A DNA stretch of 64,000 nt, taken from positions 2,108,001 through 2,172,000 of the forward strand of contig NZ_JACVAE010000001.1 of NCBI RefSeq assembly GCF_014851675.1, given 5' to 3'. A program made the position numbers and the translations under genes. Numbering within the stretch: the stretch's first letter is position 1; every line of letters starts with the position of its first letter. Positions 8,736-19,045 of the stretch are shown here, in pieces. The notes beneath the pieces were generated by a model. The model was not told the DNA's origin. It worked only from the letters and a program-made list of their open reading frames with translations, and made no database searches. The stretch is from Rhizobium sp. ARZ01. Its GTDB lineage: Bacteria > Pseudomonadota > Alphaproteobacteria > Rhizobiales > Rhizobiaceae.

Positions 8736-9139
8736 GGCCTGTTGCGCGACAGCGCCTTCAGCGCAGCGAGCGCGCGCTCCGCATCGTCAGCAGGAATGAA
8801 AACGTGGTCGTGGTGGAAGGCCGCGACCACGTTGGCGCTGATTCCCTCTCGCGTCAGCGCCGTGGCAATTGCCGCCGTGAGCCCGACGGCCTCGAGCGAG
8901 GAATGCACGGTGAGTGTGATCATTCGCATCGGCGCACTGGCGGCGAGGCCGGTTGCGTCCGCCACGCTCTGAGGCAGGATCAAGCTCAGCCCTTCCTCCT
9001 CACGAAATGTGGCAAGCGGCTGGAGGCAGTAGCAGCGTTCCGCCTCCGCGAAGGGAACAACGCAATAGACAAACGTTCCCTCCCGTAGCTCGGGCTGCAT
9101 TTCTGCCAGCAGACGGTCGATTTCGGTGATGCCACTCAT
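8726..9139 (-). CDS. ACT-domain protein
   Basis: A 137-residue protein that looks like two ACT-type beta-alpha-beta folds: residues 1-60 include EGTFVYCVVPFAEAE, and residues 70-130 include MRMITLTVHSSLEAVGLTAAIATAL followed by FHHDHVFIPADDAERALAAL, split here only for description. Such stand-alone ACT proteins often bind an amino acid and regulate a partner. The start ATG overlaps the stop of the esterase gene by four bases (ATGA), so it is the last gene of the leftward operon that begins with the adenylation/acyltransferase fusion. Ligand and partner are unknown. Confidence 0.78.
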   Translation of the reverse strand: MSGITEIDRLLAEMQPELREGTFVYCVVPFAEAERCYCLQPLATFREEEGLSLILPQSVADATGLAASAPMRMITLTVHSSLEAVGLTAAIATALTREGISANVVAAFHHDHVFIPADDAERALAALKALSRNRPQR

Positions 9140-10080
9140 CTGTCTGCCCCCAGGGCGCCTGCCCTCCGCGCGAAGTTGGCGACCGCCTGACACAAGGCGG
9201 CAAATCCCACTCGCGCGCCCTCGCTCATGTTCCGGGCACGAAGCCAGGCATGGATCATTTGCGGCTCCTCGCGGAACCAGACTTCCACGCCTGCCCGGGC
9301 AAGGCGCGCAGCATAGCGCCGGGCATCGTCCCGCAAGGGATCGAAATGCGCCGCGGTGATGAAAACAGGCGGCAAGCCGGAAAAATCCGCGCTTGCCAGC
9401 GGAAGGGCATAGGGGTTGGTGGCCGGGGCTTTGTAAATGTCGCGATAGTAGAGAACGTCTGTCGTCGATAGCCCGGGCGCCTCGGCCATCTCGACGTACG
9501 ACCCTGCCGAGACGTCGCCGCCGAGACCTGGATAGATCAATGCCTGACCGACAATGCCTTCCAGCCGCTCGTCGCGGGCCTTGAGAACGATCCCTGCGGC
9601 AAGGTTGCCGCCGGCGCTGTCGCCGATGACGACGACTGGTCGCCTCTCATTCAGGAGGTGGCCGAGCACATCCGAGCAATCCTCGAAGGCAGCCGGCCAG
9701 ACATGTTCCGGGGCGAGCCGGTAGTCGACCGATACGAGTTCCGCCCCTGCCGCTTCTGCGATCTCGGCGCAGATCGCATCATGGCTGGACAGCGACCCGA
9801 CGACGAACCCGCCGCCGTGAATGTAGAAAAGCAGCGTTTCCGTGAGCACCCTGGCCGGGTGATAGCGCCGGATCGGGATCCGTCCGAGCACCAGCGCATC
9901 GTCCTTCGCCATCCCGACTGGCGCCGGTGCATCGAATTGTGCGCACAGCGCATCGTACCACTTACGCTGCTGCTCGATCGGGGCATCGACCGCATCCGCC
10001 GGATAGAACTCTTCGCAACGCTTGTGGAAGGCGAGGATGCCCGGTTCTGTCGGCGAAGGCTTCAGCGATGTGGTCGTCAT
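9136..10080 (-). CDS. HSL-family alpha/beta hydrolase (esterase)
   Basis: A 314-residue carboxylesterase of the hormone-sensitive-lipase (alpha/beta hydrolase fold-3) family. The oxyanion-hole motif HGGG lies at 88-91, the nucleophile is Ser155 in GDSAGG, and the family segments VDYRLAPEH, the acidic DPLRDDA and the catalytic His in MIHAW are all present. No signal peptide, so cytoplasmic. It lies 43 bases after the adenylation/acyltransferase fusion gene on the same strand and overlaps the ACT gene by four bases. In that context it may remove or edit an acyl ester, which is inference. The substrate is not readable from sequence. Confidence 0.88.
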   Translation of the reverse strand: MTTTSLKPSPTEPGILAFHKRCEEFYPADAVDAPIEQQRKWYDALCAQFDAPAPVGMAKDDALVLGRIPIRRYHPARVLTETLLFYIHGGGFVVGSLSSHDAICAEIAEAAGAELVSVDYRLAPEHVWPAAFEDCSDVLGHLLNERRPVVVIGDSAGGNLAAGIVLKARDERLEGIVGQALIYPGLGGDVSAGSYVEMAEAPGLSTTDVLYYRDIYKAPATNPYALPLASADFSGLPPVFITAAHFDPLRDDARRYAARLARAGVEVWFREEPQMIHAWLRARNMSEGARVGFAALCQAVANFARRAGALGADR

Positions 10081-10123
10081 GCGTGCTCCCGATTTTCCGT
10101 TACTCCGCGGAACGACACCCCCC

Positions 10124-12733
10124 TCAGGTCGACCGTTGGCCGCGAACCCCAATATATGTCTGAAGGACCGGCAGAATCCCATCGCCTTTTTTGCGCGCGA
10201 GAAACGAAAGCAGCCTTCCCTGCAGCCACCAGACGACAACACCGAGTGCGACGCCGCCGGCAGTCGCGAGAAGCGAAAAGAGACCAGCCGGAAGAACGGC
10301 GCCGAGCGGTGCCATCAGCAGTTCCGGAACGAACCGGTGCAGGATGTAGATGTGGAAGCTTGCGGCTGAAAGCGGCAGCACGATCGCCTTCAATCGGAAC
10401 GGCATTGGCACCCTCGGGCAGAACAGCAGACCGGACAAGACAGCGATCTGCAGCAGGTATTTGACCCGGGTGCCGATCCACACGCTTTCGTAGAACGCAA
10501 AGAAGACGAGTACGGCGGTGCCGATCGTCAGCAGCAACAGCTTCCGTGCGGTCGTGCTCGCAAAAGCAGCCGACCAGCCGAGCGCCGCCAGGTAGAAGAT
10601 CCACGGCAGGGTGAAGATCTGGCGGTTACCCATGTCGAGAAGCGGCGGGATAACGATCCTCGCGCAGAGCGCCAGTGCCAGAAACGAGAGACCTGCGACG
10701 AACGGATCAGGCTCCGCGAAGCGACGTACGGCGGGCAGGCAGAACAGACCAGCCACCACCAGCAGCATCTGGCAATAGGCTTCGATGAACCAGTAGAGAT
10801 AGGGCACCATGCTGTGCCTCGCCGGATCGGCGAAGCCGAAATTGCCGAGAAGCAGGAGCGAGGCCCAGGGCACCTCCTCCCAGGCAACAGTGTAAGCGGC
10901 GACAATGAGGTAATAGGGAATCAACACCTGCAGCGCCGGCCGCAAGACGCGCATGACGTCACCCGCCATCAGCGCGCCGGACTGAAAGCGCGCAAGCCCG
11001 AACCCGATCAGAACGATCATGGCTGCCGACCCGCCCGGTATTGGCCAAAGCGTCTGGTGCTGGACGACGACCAACAGAATGGCGAGCGCCCGGATCAGCA
11101 GATCGACACCGGTTACCGGCTTCACTTGCGCGGCCGGCTTGAGATCGGAGAGTTGGGCCACGGTCTTCGTTTCCCACTCCGCAGGCAATTCGCCGACAAT
11201 CCGTTCCAGCGCCAGCGAGAGCTGCACGAAACGGAGCGAGTCGCCACCAAGCGTGACGAAGCTGTCTCGCACGCCAGCCGTTTTCGGATAAAACACCTGG
11301 TCGAACGCTTCGCGCACGCCCACAGCCCGTCTGTCGACTTTCTTCTGGCCGGCTTTGAAGCGCGCTTGCAGACCGGCATAGTCGATCTTACCCGACGTCA
11401 ATCGCGGTAATGCTTCGATCCGAGTCACCCCAACCTGCAAGAGCGTCAGGCCCGCGACAACCGCAAGCACCTCGCGAACCTCGCCCTCTGCCTGTCCTCC
11501 GCAATAGAAGGCATGCACCGCTTCGTCATCGCCGACGACCGCCGCCCGGATACCGCGCCGTTCAAGCGCCTCTTCCAGCCGGTCGTGGCCGATGCGCCGG
11601 CCCGCGACTTTGGAGATCCGCTTCGTCCTGCCGACAATGCGGAAGAGGCCGCTCTCATCGATCGCTGCAAGGTCCCCGGTCCTAAGCGCGCCGACCGTCG
11701 CCCCTTCGGCCAAATCCTCGCGTCCGGCAGCATAGCCCAACATCACGTTCGGGCCGCGATAGACCAGTTCGCCCACCTTTCCCGGTTGGCGAATCTCTTC
11801 GCCCTCGGCATTTTCGAGCGAAAGCGAGCCATCCGGGACCGCGATCCCGATACAGTCCTCGTTACCCTCAAGCAGCGCCGGCGGCACATAGGCGATGCGC
11901 GCCGTAGCCTCGGTCTGTCCGTACATGACGAAGAAAACACCGTCCTGCGCGCGCATATACCGGTTGTAGAGGCGAACGGTATCAGGCGGCAGGCGCCCGC
12001 CGGCGACGGTCATAAGGCGCAGCTTGGGGAAGCTGCGCTCCCGAAAGCCGACGCTTTCCAGGAGTTCATAGGAATAGGGAACGCCGGGAAAATTGGTGCA
12101 TTCCTGCACAGCAAGCTCGTCGAGAAACCCCTCGCTCAGGATCGAGCGCTGAGGGAAATAGAGGCTGGCGCCGACAGCAAGATGCGAGTGCAGGACCGAC
12201 AGACCGTAGGAATAGTGCAACGGCAGGACGAGGCAGGCACGATCGGTGCTGGAGAGTCCGAGATACTGCGCGATAGAGGCCGCATTGGCATCGATGTTGG
12301 CCCGCGACAGCCGCACTGCCTTCGCACCGCCGGTGCTGCCGGAGGTTAGGAGAAGCAACGCGAGATCCGGATGCAATTCGCGGTGCGCAACGCGTGGTTG
12401 CGGCAAAGCCTCGACGACCGTCCAGCGCTCGCCGACCCGGCGGCAGCAAAGGTCGGGCTCGAATGCGAGGCTGAATTCTTCACTGAGGCTGCAGGTGGCC
12501 GGGGGAAGCATGGCGACGGCATGCCCCATTTCGAGTGCGGCAAGATAGGAGACGATGGCGTGCTCGGAATGCTCCGCCTCGATCGCGATCACCTTCTTGT
12601 CCGCCCCGAACTGCCGCATCCGGAGCGCGATTGCATTCGCCAATTCTGTATAGGTGATAGCGGGCCGCCCCGGGAAGATGAGCGCCGGCGCGGCACCGCG
12701 CGCGGCAAAAGCCGGAACGAACTTTTGAAACAT
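10124..12733 (-). CDS. Adenylation-carrier-membrane acyltransferase fusion
   Basis: An 869-residue three-part protein. Residues 1-460 are an adenylate-forming domain with the P-loop LLLTSGSTGGAKAV (129-140), MYGQTEAT (270-277), RTGDLA (351-356) and the C-terminal lysine in SGKIDY. Residues 480-530 are an acyl/peptidyl carrier domain with the pantetheine serine at Ser499 in LGGDSL. Residues 545-850 are a polytopic membrane domain opening with RALAILLVVVQH, which matches the R-x-x-A...V-x-x-H signature of acyltransferase-3 proteins, and containing SFHIYILHRF near the end. It should activate an acid, load it on its own carrier and pass it to an acceptor at the inner membrane. The ATG at 12733 begins the adenylation domain but has a weak ribosome site. 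An esterase and an ACT gene follow; a LysR gene is divergent. Confidence 0.85.
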   Translation of the reverse strand: MFQKFVPAFAARGAAPALIFPGRPAITYTELANAIALRMRQFGADKKVIAIEAEHSEHAIVSYLAALEMGHAVAMLPPATCSLSEEFSLAFEPDLCCRRVGERWTVVEALPQPRVAHRELHPDLALLLLTSGSTGGAKAVRLSRANIDANAASIAQYLGLSSTDRACLVLPLHYSYGLSVLHSHLAVGASLYFPQRSILSEGFLDELAVQECTNFPGVPYSYELLESVGFRERSFPKLRLMTVAGGRLPPDTVRLYNRYMRAQDGVFFVMYGQTEATARIAYVPPALLEGNEDCIGIAVPDGSLSLENAEGEEIRQPGKVGELVYRGPNVMLGYAAGREDLAEGATVGALRTGDLAAIDESGLFRIVGRTKRISKVAGRRIGHDRLEEALERRGIRAAVVGDDEAVHAFYCGGQAEGEVREVLAVVAGLTLLQVGVTRIEALPRLTSGKIDYAGLQARFKAGQKKVDRRAVGVREAFDQVFYPKTAGVRDSFVTLGGDSLRFVQLSLALERIVGELPAEWETKTVAQLSDLKPAAQVKPVTGVDLLIRALAILLVVVQHQTLWPIPGGSAAMIVLIGFGLARFQSGALMAGDVMRVLRPALQVLIPYYLIVAAYTVAWEEVPWASLLLLGNFGFADPARHSMVPYLYWFIEAYCQMLLVVAGLFCLPAVRRFAEPDPFVAGLSFLALALCARIVIPPLLDMGNRQIFTLPWIFYLAALGWSAAFASTTARKLLLLTIGTAVLVFFAFYESVWIGTRVKYLLQIAVLSGLLFCPRVPMPFRLKAIVLPLSAASFHIYILHRFVPELLMAPLGAVLPAGLFSLLATAGGVALGVVVWWLQGRLLSFLARKKGDGILPVLQTYIGVRGQRST

Positions 12734-12781
12734 CGGCAACAGCTTGCAAGAATGTGGAACGTCTACCGCTCCTATGCATAT

Positions 12782-12812
12782 CATGAGATAAATAATCAAG
12801 AATATTCTCATG
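12782..12812. promoter_or_regulatory. Inverted repeat between the fusion gene and the LysR gene
   Basis: CATGAGA (12782-12788) and TCTCATG (12806-12812) form a perfect 7-bp inverted repeat around a 17-base AT-rich spacer in the divergent intergenic region. The place suits a LysR operator, but the arms are farther apart than the usual T-N11-A box, so the call is tentative. Confidence 0.4.
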
Positions 12813-12880
12813 CGGCCAGCCGTCGCGGGTGTTGACCAAGGCGGCTTGCGTCTCTCCTTGCACGCATATTTACTGCCACC

Positions 12881-13789
12881 ATGGCCTTTACACTCAGACA
12901 GTTGCAGTATTTCGTCGCCGTCGCCGAACAGGGGTCCGTCACACGGGCGGCGCAGATCCTTTCCATCTCGCAATCCTCGATCACCGAAGCCGTGAAGGAG
13001 CTGGAGAATGATCTGGGCGTCGAGCTTTTCGAGCGTCACCCGCGCGGACTGACCACAACGCACAACGGCCACCAGTTCCTGCGCCACGCGACGAAGATCC
13101 TGGCGGGGGTCTCGGATGCCCGCCGCTCCTTCTCCGACAACCGGACAACGGAAAAGGGCCAGCTCAACCTCGGCGTCACCTCGCTCGTCGCAGGCTACGT
13201 GCTGTCCGACCTGCTCGCGCGCTATCGCCGCGCCTTCCCCGGCGTTGAGGTCAGCGCCATCGAGGACAACGGCTCCTATCTCGAACACCTGCTGATCGGC
13301 GGCGAACTGGACGTTGCCGTCATGGTCATCTCGAACCTGCGCGACCGCATGGCCCTACAGGCGGAGATCATCGAAACCTCCCCCTACCGCCTCTGGCTGC
13401 CGCTCGGCCACCCGCTCGTCTCGGCCGAGATAATCTCGATCAGCGACATCGCCAGGGAGCCGCTGATCATGCTGACGGTGGACGAAATCGAGGAGAACAC
13501 CGGAAAGTTGCTGTCGGCCCTCGGCGCCCGTCCGCACGTCGCCTTCCGCACTCGCTCGGTGGAAGCCGTGCGCAGCCTCGTCGCGACCGGCGCAGGCATC
13601 GCTCTCCTGCCCGATCTCGTCTACCGCCCCTGGTCGCTGGAAGGTGACCGCATCGAAAGCCGCGACGTCTCCGGCGCCCTGCCGGTGGTGCAGGTCGGCA
13701 TGGTCTGGCGCAAGGGCTCCAGCCTGCCGCAATCGGCCCGCGACTTCGTCGGCGTGGCAGAGGCGCTGAGAAGCGGAAGGGGACGGTAG
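12881..13789 (+). CDS. LysR-family transcriptional regulator
   Basis: A 302-residue LysR protein. The N-terminal winged helix (residues 3-62) reads LRQLQYFVAVAEQGSVTRAA and continues ILSISQSSITEAVKELENDLG. The C-terminal two-lobed ligand domain has the usual LNLGVTSLVAGY and GELDVAVMV elements. No strong ribosome site precedes the ATG at 12881. It is divergent from the adenylation/acyltransferase operon and by family habit should regulate it in response to a small molecule. Hydrophobic residues and Asp/Glu pairs in the effector domain do not identify the ligand. Confidence 0.92.
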   Translation: MAFTLRQLQYFVAVAEQGSVTRAAQILSISQSSITEAVKELENDLGVELFERHPRGLTTTHNGHQFLRHATKILAGVSDARRSFSDNRTTEKGQLNLGVTSLVAGYVLSDLLARYRRAFPGVEVSAIEDNGSYLEHLLIGGELDVAVMVISNLRDRMALQAEIIETSPYRLWLPLGHPLVSAEIISISDIAREPLIMLTVDEIEENTGKLLSALGARPHVAFRTRSVEAVRSLVATGAGIALLPDLVYRPWSLEGDRIESRDVSGALPVVQVGMVWRKGSSLPQSARDFVGVAEALRSGRGR

Positions 13790-13824
13790 CGGATGATGCG
13801 CCGCTGATGGCCGCCGGCCCGACG

Positions 13825-13954
13825 TGGTGTGCCGGCAACCGCTTTACGCGAGAATCGAGCGAAAGCGCTTGCACGTGACGCTAACACATCAGATGATTGC
13901 GATCCTCAGCATGCAACCCGGACCGACCGGTTGACAGGCGCGGCCGGCACACCA
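13825..13954. repeat. Segment bounded by 12-bp inverted repeats (MITE-like or hairpin)
   Basis: TGGTGTGCCGGC at 13825-13836 is matched exactly by GCCGGCACACCA at 13943-13954, with a nested CAACCG/CGGTTG pair just inside. The 130-bp unit lies between the LysR stop and the sulfatase start. I see no flanking target duplication and no second copy in the window, so it may be a long hairpin and not a transposed element. Confidence 0.4.
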
Positions 13955-13969
13955 GAGCGAGGTGAGGTC

Positions 13970-16375
13970 ATGCATCGCGTTTGTTCGATACTTGCTCGTT
14001 TGGCAGCCTTTTCCGTCACAGCCTTTCTGTCCAGCGTAGCTGCGGCGCCCGCTCAGCAGACCACCGGCACTCCAGGGTCGCCGAGCGCCACGACGACGGT
14101 CGACGGTCGATTCTTGCCCAATCCGCCGCCCGCCTTCGGCGGTCAGATCGGTCTCGACGCCAAGGATTCCAAGACCTTTTGGCCGCCACAGATCGTGCCG
14201 CCCAAGGGGGCACCCAATATTCTTCTGATCATGACCGACGATGCAGGCTACGGCGTTTCCGGCACCTTTGGCGGCGTCATCCCGACACCGGCTCTGGAGA
14301 GAGTCGCGCAGATGGGGCTCCGCTATACGCAGTTTCACTCCACCGCGCTCTGCTCGCCGTCGCGCGCCGCGCTAATCACCGGGCGCAATCACCACTCCAC
14401 CGGCTTCGGCGTGGTCTCGGAGCAGGCCACCGGCTTTCCGGGGTACGATTCCATCATGGGTATCGAGAACGCCACCATTGGTGAGATCTTGAAGCAGAAC
14501 GGCTACGCCACGTCCTGGTTCGGCAAGAACCACAATACCCCCGCCTTCCAATACAGCGCGGCGGGACCGTTCAGCCAATGGCCGTCCGGCATGGGCTTCG
14601 ACTACTTCTATGGTTTCATGGGCGGCGACACCAACCAGTGGCAGCCCTTCCTGTTCGAAAACACGTCGCAGATTTTCCCTTGGGTGGGAAAGCCGGACTA
14701 CAACCTGATCACCGACGAGGCCGACAAGGCGATCGACCACATCAGGCAGCTCAACGCAACCGCACCGGACAAGCCGTTCTTCGTCTATTACGTGCCCGGC
14801 GCAACGCATGCGCCGCACCACCCCACGCCCGAATGGATCGAGAAGTTCAAGGGCAAGTTCGACATGGGCTGGAACGCGATGCGCGACCAGATCTTCACCA
14901 ACCAGAAGCAGCTCGGCGTGATCCCGCAGGACACCCAGCTTACCCCTTGGCCAGACAGCCTGCCCAAGTGGGACACGCTCGATGCCGACAGCAAGAAGCT
15001 GTTCGCCCATCAGGCCGAAATCTTCGCCGCCTACGTCGCCTATTCTGATTACGAGATCGGGCGTGTCATCCAGGCCGTGGAAGACATGGGCAAGCTCGAC
15101 AACACCTTGATCATCTACATCGAGGGCGACAACGGCACGAGCGCAGAGGGCAGCACGCTCGGGACGCCCAGCGAGCTGATCTCTATCCAGGGCCTCACCG
15201 TGCCGGTGAAGGACCAACTCAAATTCTATGATGCCTGGGGGTCGGACCAGACCTACCCGCACATGTCGGTGGCCTGGTCATGGGCATTCGACACGCCGTT
15301 CAAATGGACCAAGCAGGTTGCCTCGCATTTCGGCGGCACGCGCCAGGGCATGGCCATGGCCTGGCCGGCGCGGATCAAGGATGCGGGCGGTATCCGTAGC
15401 CAGTTCCACCACATGATCGACATCGTGCCGACCATTCTCGAAGCGACGGGAATTCCTGCGCCGGAGATGGTGAATGGTGTGGCGCAGAAGCCGATCGAAG
15501 GCGTAAGCATGTCGTATACCTGGGACAAGGCCAATGCCAACGCGCCCTCGACACGCAGGACCCAGTATTTCGAGATGTTCGGAAACCGCGGCATCTACCA
15601 TGACGGCTGGTATGCCTGTACCACGCCGCCGGCCGCGCCCTGGCTGATGGGTCTCGAAAAGATGCCGGACGTCGTCAACGGCTACAATTGGGAGCTGTAC
15701 GACCTGGCCAAGGATTACTCGCAGGCCAACGATGTTGCCAAGGACAACCCGGACAAGCTGCGCGAGCTGCAGGAATTGTTCCTGGTCGAGGCTGCCAAAT
15801 ACCAGGTGTTCCCGCTGGACAACGATGTGCTTGGGCGAACCCTGGCCGCGCGGCCGAGCGCCACGGCCGGGCGCAGCCTCTTCACATACGCGGGCGTGAT
15901 CCAGGGAATCCCGACCAGCGACGCGCCCAACATCCTCAACAAGTCGTGGACGATCACGGCGGACATTGAGGTCGCAGAGGGCAGCGACGGCATGCTCGTC
16001 ACGGAAGGCGGCAAGTTCGGCGGCTTCGGGCTGTATGTGCTCAAGGGCAAGCCGGTATTCCTCTACAACGTCCTCGACCTTGAACGGCATCGTTGGGAGG
16101 GGAAGGATGCACTCGCTGCAGGCAAGCACACCCTCACCTTCGACTTCGTGTCCGATGGAGGCGGGTTTGGCAAAGGCGGTACGGGCGTGCTGAAGGTGGA
16201 TGGCAAGGAGGTTGCCGAGCAGAAAATCGCGCACACCATCCCGTTCCTCATGCCGTGGGATGAGACGTTTGATGTTGGCATCGATACACGCACCGGCGTC
16301 GATGACGCCGACTACAAGGTACCGTTCAAGTTCAACGGGACCGTCAATAAAGTAACGGTTGAGCTGAAGTCCTAA
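13970..16375 (+). CDS. Arylsulfatase (type I sulfatase), exported
   Basis: An 801-residue sulfatase that hydrolyses sulfate esters. A signal peptide is present (about residues 1-29, ending VAAAPAQQ), so it is periplasmic. The metal-site motif ILLIMTDDAGYG is followed by the catalytic CSPSRAALITGR; Cys128 in C-x-P-S-R is the residue converted to formylglycine by a maturase. GKNHNTP, FVYYVPGATHAPHH and the second metal motif EGDNGTSAEG are also present. The C-terminal 150 residues are a beta-rich extension seen in long AtsA-like enzymes. GAGGTGAGG precedes the ATG at 13970. No maturase or sulfate transporter gene lies nearby, so it appears to be a single-gene sulfur-scavenging unit. Confidence 0.92.
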   Translation: MHRVCSILARLAAFSVTAFLSSVAAAPAQQTTGTPGSPSATTTVDGRFLPNPPPAFGGQIGLDAKDSKTFWPPQIVPPKGAPNILLIMTDDAGYGVSGTFGGVIPTPALERVAQMGLRYTQFHSTALCSPSRAALITGRNHHSTGFGVVSEQATGFPGYDSIMGIENATIGEILKQNGYATSWFGKNHNTPAFQYSAAGPFSQWPSGMGFDYFYGFMGGDTNQWQPFLFENTSQIFPWVGKPDYNLITDEADKAIDHIRQLNATAPDKPFFVYYVPGATHAPHHPTPEWIEKFKGKFDMGWNAMRDQIFTNQKQLGVIPQDTQLTPWPDSLPKWDTLDADSKKLFAHQAEIFAAYVAYSDYEIGRVIQAVEDMGKLDNTLIIYIEGDNGTSAEGSTLGTPSELISIQGLTVPVKDQLKFYDAWGSDQTYPHMSVAWSWAFDTPFKWTKQVASHFGGTRQGMAMAWPARIKDAGGIRSQFHHMIDIVPTILEATGIPAPEMVNGVAQKPIEGVSMSYTWDKANANAPSTRRTQYFEMFGNRGIYHDGWYACTTPPAAPWLMGLEKMPDVVNGYNWELYDLAKDYSQANDVAKDNPDKLRELQELFLVEAAKYQVFPLDNDVLGRTLAARPSATAGRSLFTYAGVIQGIPTSDAPNILNKSWTITADIEVAEGSDGMLVTEGGKFGGFGLYVLKGKPVFLYNVLDLERHRWEGKDALAAGKHTLTFDFVSDGGGFGKGGTGVLKVDGKEVAEQKIAHTIPFLMPWDETFDVGIDTRTGVDDADYKVPFKFNGTVNKVTVELKS

Positions 16376-16558
16376 GTTGATGCGCGGCAATGTCCGCACA
16401 TGGCGGAGCGGAGCGCGTCCCTACCCGAATTACGGGCCGTGAATTCGGAATTTCCGATAACAACTTTCTGTTTAATGAATTTGCGAAAGCGGCAAAAAGG
16501 GGGCACCTTACTCTTGGGAACAATACCGCACATCAAGCGGACAAACCGGGAGACTAAT

Positions 16559-17719
<1,161 letters not shown>

Positions 17720-17726
17720 CTCACTA

Positions 17727-17845
17727 CCTCCCCCTTGAGGGGGGAGGTCGCCGCGAAGCGGCGGGTGGGGGTGAAACGTCGCACACGCTTCGTGGGATTA
17801 CCCCACCCCGGACCTGTGGTCCGACCCTCCCCCTCAAGGGGAGGG
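17727..17845 (+). repeat. Rhizobial intergenic palindromic repeat, type A, copy 1
   Basis: The element opens with a CCTCCCCCTTGAGGGGGGAGG hairpin (here 17727 onward), then a CGCCGCGAAGCGGCG hairpin, a GGGTGGGGG tract, and closes with CCCTCCCCCTCAAGGGGAGG. The same architecture in the same orientation recurs at 62761-62875. It lies between a binding-protein gene and its ATPase gene. Confidence 0.8.
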
Positions 17846-17890
17846 TATGGAGCGCCCCGAGGGGTTTCCCTCGCTGAACAACGAGAATTA

Positions 17891-17997
17891 CCCCTCACCC
17901 TAGCCCTCTCCCCGCAAGCGGGGCGAGGGAACGAGAGAGCACGGCACCCTCCTTCGCCCCGCTTGCGGGGAGAATGTGGCCGGCAGGCCGGATGAGG
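17891..17997 (+). repeat. Rhizobial intergenic palindromic repeat, type B, copy 1
   Basis: CCCCTCACCCTAGCCCTCTC leads into CCCCGCAAGCGGGG, and the far end reads CGCCCCGCTTGCGGGGAGAA, then GGCCGGCAGGCCGGATGAGG. The two halves are roughly inverted copies. A shorter relative is at 62684-62730. Types A and B lie side by side in both places. Confidence 0.75.
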
Positions 17998-18046
17998 AGC
18001 GACGAGCAAGCGGCCCACCGGCAAGTAACGAAAGACTGGAGTTCCC

Positions 18047-19045
18047 ATGACCGCCGTCCTGTTCGAGAATGTCTCCCGCTATTTCGGTGCCGTGCGCGCC
18101 GTCGACAGCTTGGACCTCGCAATCGCCGAGGGCGAATTCTTCGCCATGCTCGGCCCTTCGGGCTCTGGCAAGACCACCTGCCTGCGGCTGATGGCCGGCT
18201 TCGAGCAGCCGACCGGAGGCCATATCGAGATCTTCGGGGAAACGGCCGAGGGCGTTCCGCCCTATCGGCGCAACGTCAACACCGTCTTTCAGGATTATGC
18301 GCTCTTCCCGCACCTTTCGATCCTCGAGAACGTCGCCTACGGCCTGATGGTCAAGGGTGTTTCCAAGGAGGAACGGCTCAAGGCGGCGGAAAACGCGCTC
18401 GCCATGGTCAAGCTGCCCGGCTACGGCACACGCCGGCCCGGCCAGCTTTCAGGCGGCCAGCGCCAGCGCGTCGCGCTCGCCCGCGCGCTGGTTAACCGCC
18501 CGCGCGTTCTGCTCCTCGACGAGCCGCTCGGTGCGCTCGATCTGAAGCTTCGCGAACAGATGCAGGAAGAGTTGAAGGTGCTGCAAAAATCGCTTGGTAT
18601 CACCTTCGTCTTCGTCACGCACGACCAGGGCGAAGCGCTGTCGATGGCCGACCGTATCGCCGTTTTCAACGACGGCAAGATCCAGCAGCTCGGCACGCCG
18701 GAAGACGTCTACAAGCGCCCGCAGACCCGCTTTGTCGCCGATTTCGTAGGTTCGTCGAACGTGCTGGCGCCGGATTTCGTACAGAGCCTCGGCTATCCCG
18801 CCCGCTACGCCAGCCTTCGCCCGGAGGCGCTGACGCTCGGCAATGGTACTACGGACCACAAGCATTTTGCCGGCACCGTCGTTGCCACCAGCTTCCTCGG
18901 CGCCGCGAACCGCATCACCGTCGATGCAGCGGGCAGCCGCGTTGCCGCGATGATCCCCGCCTCGATCGACGTTCCCTCACACGGATCCGGCGTCACGCTG
19001 TCCTTCGCCGCCGAAGACCTGCACCTGATGGACGACGCAGCATGA
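18047..19045 (+). CDS. Polyamine-type ABC transporter ATP-binding protein
   Basis: A 332-residue ATPase of the PotA/PotG group, with Walker A GPSGSGKTTC, signature LSGGQRQR, Walker B VLLLDEPLGALD and the switch histidine in FVTHDQGEAL. It has the C-terminal TOBE-type regulatory domain (about residues 240-332, with RPEAL and VTLSFAAEDLHLM). GGAG precedes the ATG at 18047. The stop overlaps the first permease by four bases (ATGA). With the binding protein at 16559 it forms a complete putrescine/spermidine-type importer. Confidence 0.92.
   Translation: MTAVLFENVSRYFGAVRAVDSLDLAIAEGEFFAMLGPSGSGKTTCLRLMAGFEQPTGGHIEIFGETAEGVPPYRRNVNTVFQDYALFPHLSILENVAYGLMVKGVSKEERLKAAENALAMVKLPGYGTRRPGQLSGGQRQRVALARALVNRPRVLLLDEPLGALDLKLREQMQEELKVLQKSLGITFVFVTHDQGEALSMADRIAVFNDGKIQQLGTPEDVYKRPQTRFVADFVGSSNVLAPDFVQSLGYPARYASLRPEALTLGNGTTDHKHFAGTVVATSFLGAANRITVDAAGSRVAAMIPASIDVPSHGSGVTLSFAAEDLHLMDDAA

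Noticed and set aside
17727..17997. CRISPR array
   Set aside because: The repeats are single palindromic mosaics, not regularly spaced identical units with spacers, and there are no cas genes.
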